From Spirochaetia bacterium (lineage in GTDB: Bacteria; Spirochaetota; Spirochaetia; Treponematales; Breznakiellaceae), in contig BNVA01000060.1 in NCBI GenBank assembly GCA_025997755.1, positions 1 to 10,617 on the forward strand: DNA of 10,617 bases, written 5' to 3'. This document shows, piece after piece, positions 7,603 to 10,617 of the stretch (position 1 is its first letter; every line of letters begins with the position of its first letter). The position numbers were made by a program, and so were the translations under genes. The notes below the pieces were generated by a model. The model worked only from the letters and a program-made list of their open reading frames with translations. It searched no databases and was not told where the DNA came from.

Positions 7603-7985
7603 TGCCGCAGTTCAGGGGAGAGCGGCTGGGACGCCTCATACAGGAAAAAGTAGGCGCTTTCATTGTTGAAGGCAAGATAAAAGATCACCGTGTTGATTCG
7701 TTTTTATCAATTACCCGTGTAGATGTTTCGCGCGACCTTTCGTATGCCGATGTGTTTGTATCAAGTTTTAAAACGGAAGACGGCTTAAAAAAAGGCGTAG
7801 AGGGTTTACAGAGTGCGGCGGGATTCATTCAGGCAAAACTTGCCGCGCTTATGCACATACGCAAAACGCCGCGCCTGCGTTTTCATGCCGATACAGGCGT
7901 GCGTGAAGGTTTCGATCTTATACAAAAAATAGACGAGCTTGTAAAACCTGCCGCGCAGGAAGGCGGGGCACCGGTTACAGAATGA
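7602..7985 (+). CDS. rbfA: 30S ribosome-binding factor A
   Basis: RbfA binds the 30S subunit during late 16S rRNA maturation and supports growth in the cold. The 127-residue length is normal. Family features are the N-terminal helix RGERLGRLIQEKVGAFI (5-21), IKDHRVDSFLSITRVDVSRDLSYADVFVS (26-54, the conserved strand region with its SRDLSYA core), the KH-like helix GLQSAAGFIQAKLAAL (68-83) and the strand IRKTPRLRFHAD (86-97). It starts inside the stop of the TPR gene and ends 7 bp before sua5. In many bacteria, including T. pallidum as I recall it, rbfA follows infB and precedes truB; here it does not, so this operon is a rearranged context. Confidence 0.88.
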   Translation: MPQFRGERLGRLIQEKVGAFIVEGKIKDHRVDSFLSITRVDVSRDLSYADVFVSSFKTEDGLKKGVEGLQSAAGFIQAKLAALMHIRKTPRLRFHADTGVREGFDLIQKIDELVKPAAQEGGAPVTE

Positions 7986-7992
7986 CTACAAA

Positions 7993-9021
7993 ATGTTGTT
8001 ACCCTGTACTAAAGAAAACATAGAAAGAGCGGCGAAGATACTTTCGGGCGGCGGTTTGGTTGCGTTTCCCACGGAAACGGTTTACGGACTTGGCGCGGAC
8101 GCTTTCAACAAAGAAGCCCTTGTAAGAATTTTTGAGGTAAAAAGCCGTCCTTTTTTTGATCCCTTGATTGTTCACATAGCAGATTTGGACAGCTTACACA
8201 GGCTTGTTAATTTTGACGTTATGTGCAATGCGGCAAAACAAAATTTAAAATCGTTATGCGAAGTTTTATGGCCCGGCGCTCTTACGCTTGTCCTTCCGAA
8301 AAATGATGATGTTCCGCTTTTGGCTACGGGCGGGCTTGAAACCGTAGCGGTGCGTTTTCCGGATAATGAAACCGCCCTCAATTTGATAAGGTTTTCTACA
8401 GGGGCTATCGCCGCGCCGAGCGCGAATCCTTTCGGATATTTATCGCCTACGCGGGCGAAACACGTTGAAGATCAACTTGGAGATAAGGTTGATATAATTC
8501 TTGACGGCGGAAAAACAGCCATAGGAATCGAGTCTACGGTTTTAGACTTATCCTGTACCCGCCCAAAAATACTACGGCAGGGCGGCGTAGAACAAGAAAA
8601 GATTGAAAAAATAATCGGCAAAATTGATAACCAAATCGAAAAGACTTACGAAGCCAATCAAAAGATAAGCTCGCCTGGACAGTTAAAAAGCCATTATTCC
8701 CCAAAAACAAGGCTTATTCTTCATAAAACCAATGAAATAATTTCTATGCCATTTGAGAAAAAGGAAGCCTTTCTCTTTTTTGACGATAATTCCGCGCAGC
8801 ATTGGCGGGAATTCAACAAAAATGAGTGTAATATCAAACAAAATTGTGTGTTTATACTTAGTTTTGAAGGCGATTTAAACGAAGCTGCTGCGAATTTATT
8901 TGACATTCTCCATAAAATCGACAGTTTAGGTTTTAATATCATTCATGCAGAATATGCGGCGGATTTTGGCTTAGGGCGGGCTATCAATGACCGACTTGCG
9001 CGGGCGGGGGTTAAGGTTTAG
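7993..9021 (+). CDS. sua5: Threonylcarbamoyl-AMP synthase, two-domain Sua5 type
   Basis: Makes threonylcarbamoyl-AMP from threonine, bicarbonate and ATP, the first step of t6A37 formation on ANN-decoding tRNAs. The TsaD complex then transfers the group. The YrdC-like catalytic domain (about 10-200) has PTETVYGLGADA (26-37), KSRPFFDPLIVHI (50-62), the WPGALTLVL segment (93-101), VAVRFPDN (118-125), the PSAN nucleotide-binding element (142-145) and GIESTVLDL (178-186). The interdomain linker SPGQLKSHYSPKT (227-239) and about 100 further residues forming the Sua5 C-terminal domain make this the long form (342 residues, against about 190 for E. coli TsaC). The C-terminal domain is Lys- and Asn-rich and diverges most. 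No Shine-Dalgarno is seen; translation probably continues from rbfA. Confidence 0.92.
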   Translation: MLLPCTKENIERAAKILSGGGLVAFPTETVYGLGADAFNKEALVRIFEVKSRPFFDPLIVHIADLDSLHRLVNFDVMCNAAKQNLKSLCEVLWPGALTLVLPKNDDVPLLATGGLETVAVRFPDNETALNLIRFSTGAIAAPSANPFGYLSPTRAKHVEDQLGDKVDIILDGGKTAIGIESTVLDLSCTRPKILRQGGVEQEKIEKIIGKIDNQIEKTYEANQKISSPGQLKSHYSPKTRLILHKTNEIISMPFEKKEAFLFFDDNSAQHWREFNKNECNIKQNCVFILSFEGDLNEAAANLFDILHKIDSLGFNIIHAEYAADFGLGRAINDRLARAGVKV

Positions 9022-9032
9022 GCTTGTTAGCA

Positions 9033-9419
9033 ATGAAAGCTGAAATTTTCTCGTTATGTGATTTTGCGCAGGAAAACGGCGGAAAACTCACCATTGTAGG
9101 CACCTTTGATACGATTTTGACACGCGCGTTTCCTTGTGTACATCCGCAGCTTTCCGTAGTGATACGTCTGCGATTTACTATCGGAGAATTTTCACGGCAC
9201 GATTTCCGCATCGAAACAAAGGATTTAGACGGAGAAATGTGTATGGAGGCAGTTTCCGGTACTATTGAGGTTAAGGGAGTCGGCAACGCAACCGCCGTGT
9301 CTCATCTTGTTTTTAATATCAATAATCTGCGCTTTAAGGGACCCGGCGTGATAAACTTTATTCTTTACATAGACGGCAAAGAGATAACATCAATTCCGCT
9401 TTATATTCGCAAAGGATAA
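9033..9419 (+). CDS. Small conserved protein, DUF6941-type
   Basis: A protein of 128 residues of unknown function. Its N-terminus MKAEIFSLCDFA followed by GGKLTIVGTFDTI matches what I recall of the DUF6941 family, predicted small all-beta cytosolic proteins. It has a hydrophobic beta-rich core, alternating strands around VVIRLRFTI and LVFNINNLRF, and ends IPLYIRKG. I prefer the ATG at 9033 over the in-frame TTG at 9024 because the family begins MK-x-E-I-F. It follows sua5 by 11 bp. Its last 30 bases overlap the 3' end of csrA on the opposite strand. No catalytic residues or membrane segment are apparent, and no function is assigned. Confidence 0.75.
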   Translation: MKAEIFSLCDFAQENGGKLTIVGTFDTILTRAFPCVHPQLSVVIRLRFTIGEFSRHDFRIETKDLDGEMCMEAVSGTIEVKGVGNATAVSHLVFNINNLRFKGPGVINFILYIDGKEITSIPLYIRKG

Positions 9420-9620
9420 TTCGGGCAGCGCTGTCTTTGAGGCGGCTGCGGCTTTGTTTTCAAGTTTAATTGCTTCAAAAACTTCCTCGCGGTACACTTT
9501 TACGTTTTTAGGCGCATCTACGCCTATACGCACCTGATCGCCTCTCACTTCGATTATAGACAGTGTGATATTGTCATTGATTATGATTTTTTCATCTTTT
9601 TTACGTGTAAGGATAAGCAT
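9390..9620 (-). CDS. csrA: Carbon storage regulator CsrA (RNA-binding translational regulator)
   Basis: Homodimeric RNA-binding protein that recognises GGA motifs in hairpin loops, blocking or stabilising target mRNAs. In flagellated bacteria of this type it represses flagellin translation. The core is canonical: MLILTRKKDEKIIIND (1-16), GDQVRIGVDAPKNVKVYREEVFEAI (27-51). The RNA-contact residues on the first strand (LTR) and the REE motif at 44-46 are present. After the core comes an Ala/Lys-rich tail of about 25 residues (NKAAAASK then ALPELSFANIKRN), so the protein is 76 residues compared with about 61 in E. coli. Its ATG directly follows the fliW stop with no gap (TAAATG). Its 3' end overlaps the DUF6941-type gene by 30 bp; the extra tail residues are encoded in that overlap. 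Confidence 0.94.
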   Translation of the reverse strand: MLILTRKKDEKIIINDNITLSIIEVRGDQVRIGVDAPKNVKVYREEVFEAIKLENKAAAASKTALPELSFANIKRN

Positions 9621-10097
9621 TTATTTTTCCGGCGAGGTGATTTTATACGATGCCCCGCCGTCCTCCGAATCAGAGAGTTCCTGCATGATATTGTGCTTGG
9701 TTTTCCAACGCGGATCGCTTAGAATAAGCTGCTTGCCGGAATGATTTTTTTTGTTGATCACAATGGGACCCTGCAAGTTTGCCGTCATAGGACTGCCGTC
9801 CGCCGGTATCGTAACTATCGAAAAAACCAGCGCCGTATCCGGCGAAGAAACATCAATGTCCGCAAGCTCATTATCTTCAACATTAAGCTCGTAGTCGGAG
9901 CGGAAAAGAAAGGGACTAATTAGGACAAATGCCGTTCCCGCACTTTCCACAGATTGAAGCCAATAAAACGGCTGACGTTCCGCGTCAAGCAAAAAATATT
10001 CCTTGATCGATTCAAACCCGAACAGACCCGCCGGAAATGTGATCTTTTGGCGCTCATCAACTTCGATTATCCCATAAGCCTTTGTTGAAATTTTCAA
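9621..10097 (-). CDS. fliW: Flagellar assembly factor FliW, CsrA antagonist
   Basis: FliW binds CsrA and also flagellin. When flagellin is exported FliW is freed to sequester CsrA, so flagellin mRNA is translated. It has 158 residues, normal for the family, with the expected ITFPAGLFGFESIKEYFLL (19-37), FYWLQSVES (44-52), AFVLISPFLF (56-65) and the later VFSIVTIPAD (90-99) and MTANLQGPIVINKKN (103-117). The start is TTG at 10095-10097; the product begins MKISTKAYGIIEV, a normal family N-terminus. AAGGTAGG (plus 10103-10110) lies 6 bases upstream and is the best ribosome site in the window. The TTG start may keep its output low relative to csrA. It is 18 bp after flgL and joined head to tail with csrA. 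Confidence 0.94.
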   Translation of the reverse strand: MKISTKAYGIIEVDERQKITFPAGLFGFESIKEYFLLDAERQPFYWLQSVESAGTAFVLISPFLFRSDYELNVEDNELADIDVSSPDTALVFSIVTIPADGSPMTANLQGPIVINKKNHSGKQLILSDPRWKTKHNIMQELSDSEDGGASYKITSPEK

Positions 10098-10115
10098 TTC
10101 TTACCTACCTTAAAA

Positions 10116-10589
10116 TTATCTTAAAAAATCTAACAGGGTTACCGGAAGGATTTTAGCCGCAGTCTGCAGCGCCGCTTTATGCGCCATATCCATCATGCCT
10201 AGTTCCATAGCCGCGCTGGCAAGGTCTAAACCGGATTCACGGCTCAATGTTTCGTTGACATTTGGTATCTCTTTGTTGAGCCGCTGCCATGTCATCTCCA
10301 CACGCTCTGCACGGCTCCCCATGTCCGCGATACGCGCTTGAAGATTATCCATAGCCTGATCCATGCCTCCCAACCCCTGTCCGCCAATATAGTTCTGATC
10401 CCCTGAAAGCATTGCGTTACGAAGCCCTATAACCACATCAAAAAGCGAACCCCCGGAAACCCTTGCTCCGGCTGCAAAATTCGGCGCTCCCTGTACGGAA
10501 TTCCCCGATGTCAGTCCCAAATCCTGCAACACCCGTCCGCCTTCGGCATCTTCTAAAGTGATAAGGTGAGCGTCCGTCCCTTCAAGCGT
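10116..10589 (-). CDS. flgL: Flagellar hook-associated protein 3 (FlgL), C-terminal part only
   Basis: FlgL is the hook-filament junction protein, exported through the flagellar type III channel. About 157 residues are readable: LEGTDAHLITLEDAEGGRVL at the start, SLFDVVIGLRNAMLSGDQ and GGMDQAMDNLQARIADMGSRAERVE in the helical C-terminal D0/D1 region, ending KILPVTLLDFLR. That end is typical of spirochaetal FlgL. A full FlgL is roughly 400 residues or more; the rest should lie beyond 10617. However, in frame just upstream is TGA at plus 10590-10592, and the 25 bases beyond it read QVFQDR in the same frame. The gene is thus interrupted close to the window edge, by sequencing error, chimeric join or real nonsense mutation. 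GTG at 10530-10532 is unlikely to be the true start since conserved sequence continues upstream of it. Confidence 0.85.
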   Translation of the reverse strand, partial: TLEGTDAHLITLEDAEGGRVLQDLGLTSGNSVQGAPNFAAGARVSGGSLFDVVIGLRNAMLSGDQNYIGGQGLGGMDQAMDNLQARIADMGSRAERVEMTWQRLNKEIPNVNETLSRESGLDLASAAMELGMMDMAHKAALQTAAKILPVTLLDFLR

Positions 10590-10617
10590 TCATCGATCTT
10601 GAAACACTTGGCATAAC

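Noticed and set aside
7982..8023. 13-codon frame starting in the rbfA stop and overlapping the sua5 start
   Set aside because: It is out of frame with both genes and encodes no recognisable peptide; the sua5 ATG at 7993 gives the normal family N-terminus.
9024..9032. TTG start for the DUF6941-type protein
   Set aside because: The family N-terminus begins at the ATG at 9033 and there is no ribosome site favouring TTG.
9420..9445. Terminator between the DUF6941-type gene and csrA
   Set aside because: Only a short CAGCGCTG palindrome is visible, with no T-tract, and it lies within csrA coding sequence.
1..10617. CRISPR arrays, tRNA or rRNA genes, transposases, toxin-antitoxin or defence genes
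   Set aside because: No direct-repeat array, cloverleaf-like sequence or matching protein motif was seen on either strand.

Overview
The window looks like chromosomal DNA of a spirochaete, most likely a Treponema relative. The main pointer is the minus-strand cluster flgL-fliW-csrA, an order I associate with treponemes. A peptide-type ABC importer, a two-domain Sua5 and the frequent lack of clear Shine-Dalgarno sequences fit but do not prove it. No rRNA, tRNA, transposase or CRISPR array is visible. Both ends of the window look damaged, which suggests the two ends of a draft contig.

Layout. Bases 1-442 are a perfect 120-bp inverted repeat (1-120 and 323-442) around a 202-bp spacer. It lies inside a mannose-1-phosphate guanylyltransferase gene (manC). 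The gene runs on the minus strand from 1116 to 323, then its remaining 3' part appears flipped on the plus strand at 2-322. The two pieces join into one almost full-length protein, so this is a fold-back junction (probably a chimera) and not two genes. Divergent from manC is a plus-strand operon yejB-yejE-yejF (1181-4978): two permeases and a double-ATPase subunit of a peptide importer, with no yejA binding protein. It converges on a minus-strand pair (6827-5029): a TauC/SsuC-type permease and a TauB/SsuB-type ATPase, also without a binding protein. The 50 bp between them hold two GC-rich stem-loops.

From 6928 to 9419 the plus strand carries a tightly packed run: an exported TPR protein, ribosome-binding factor RbfA, the threonylcarbamoyl-AMP synthase Sua5 and a small DUF6941-type protein. 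The last gene overlaps by 30 bp, tail to tail, with csrA. The minus-strand flagellar block is csrA (9620-9390), fliW (10097-9621) and the 3' part of flgL (10589-10116), with an in-frame TGA in flgL near the window end.

How the genes work together: FliW and CsrA form the known partner switch that couples flagellin/filament assembly to translation of flagellin mRNA, and flgL, the hook-filament junction protein, is co-transcribed with them. RbfA (30S maturation) and Sua5 (t6A tRNA modification) make a small translation-related operon. The two ABC systems import peptides and probably a sulfonate/nitrate-like or thiamine-precursor-like small molecule, with binding proteins supplied from elsewhere. 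I did not find a convincing new biological system; the most notable observations are the fold-back in manC and the interrupted flgL.
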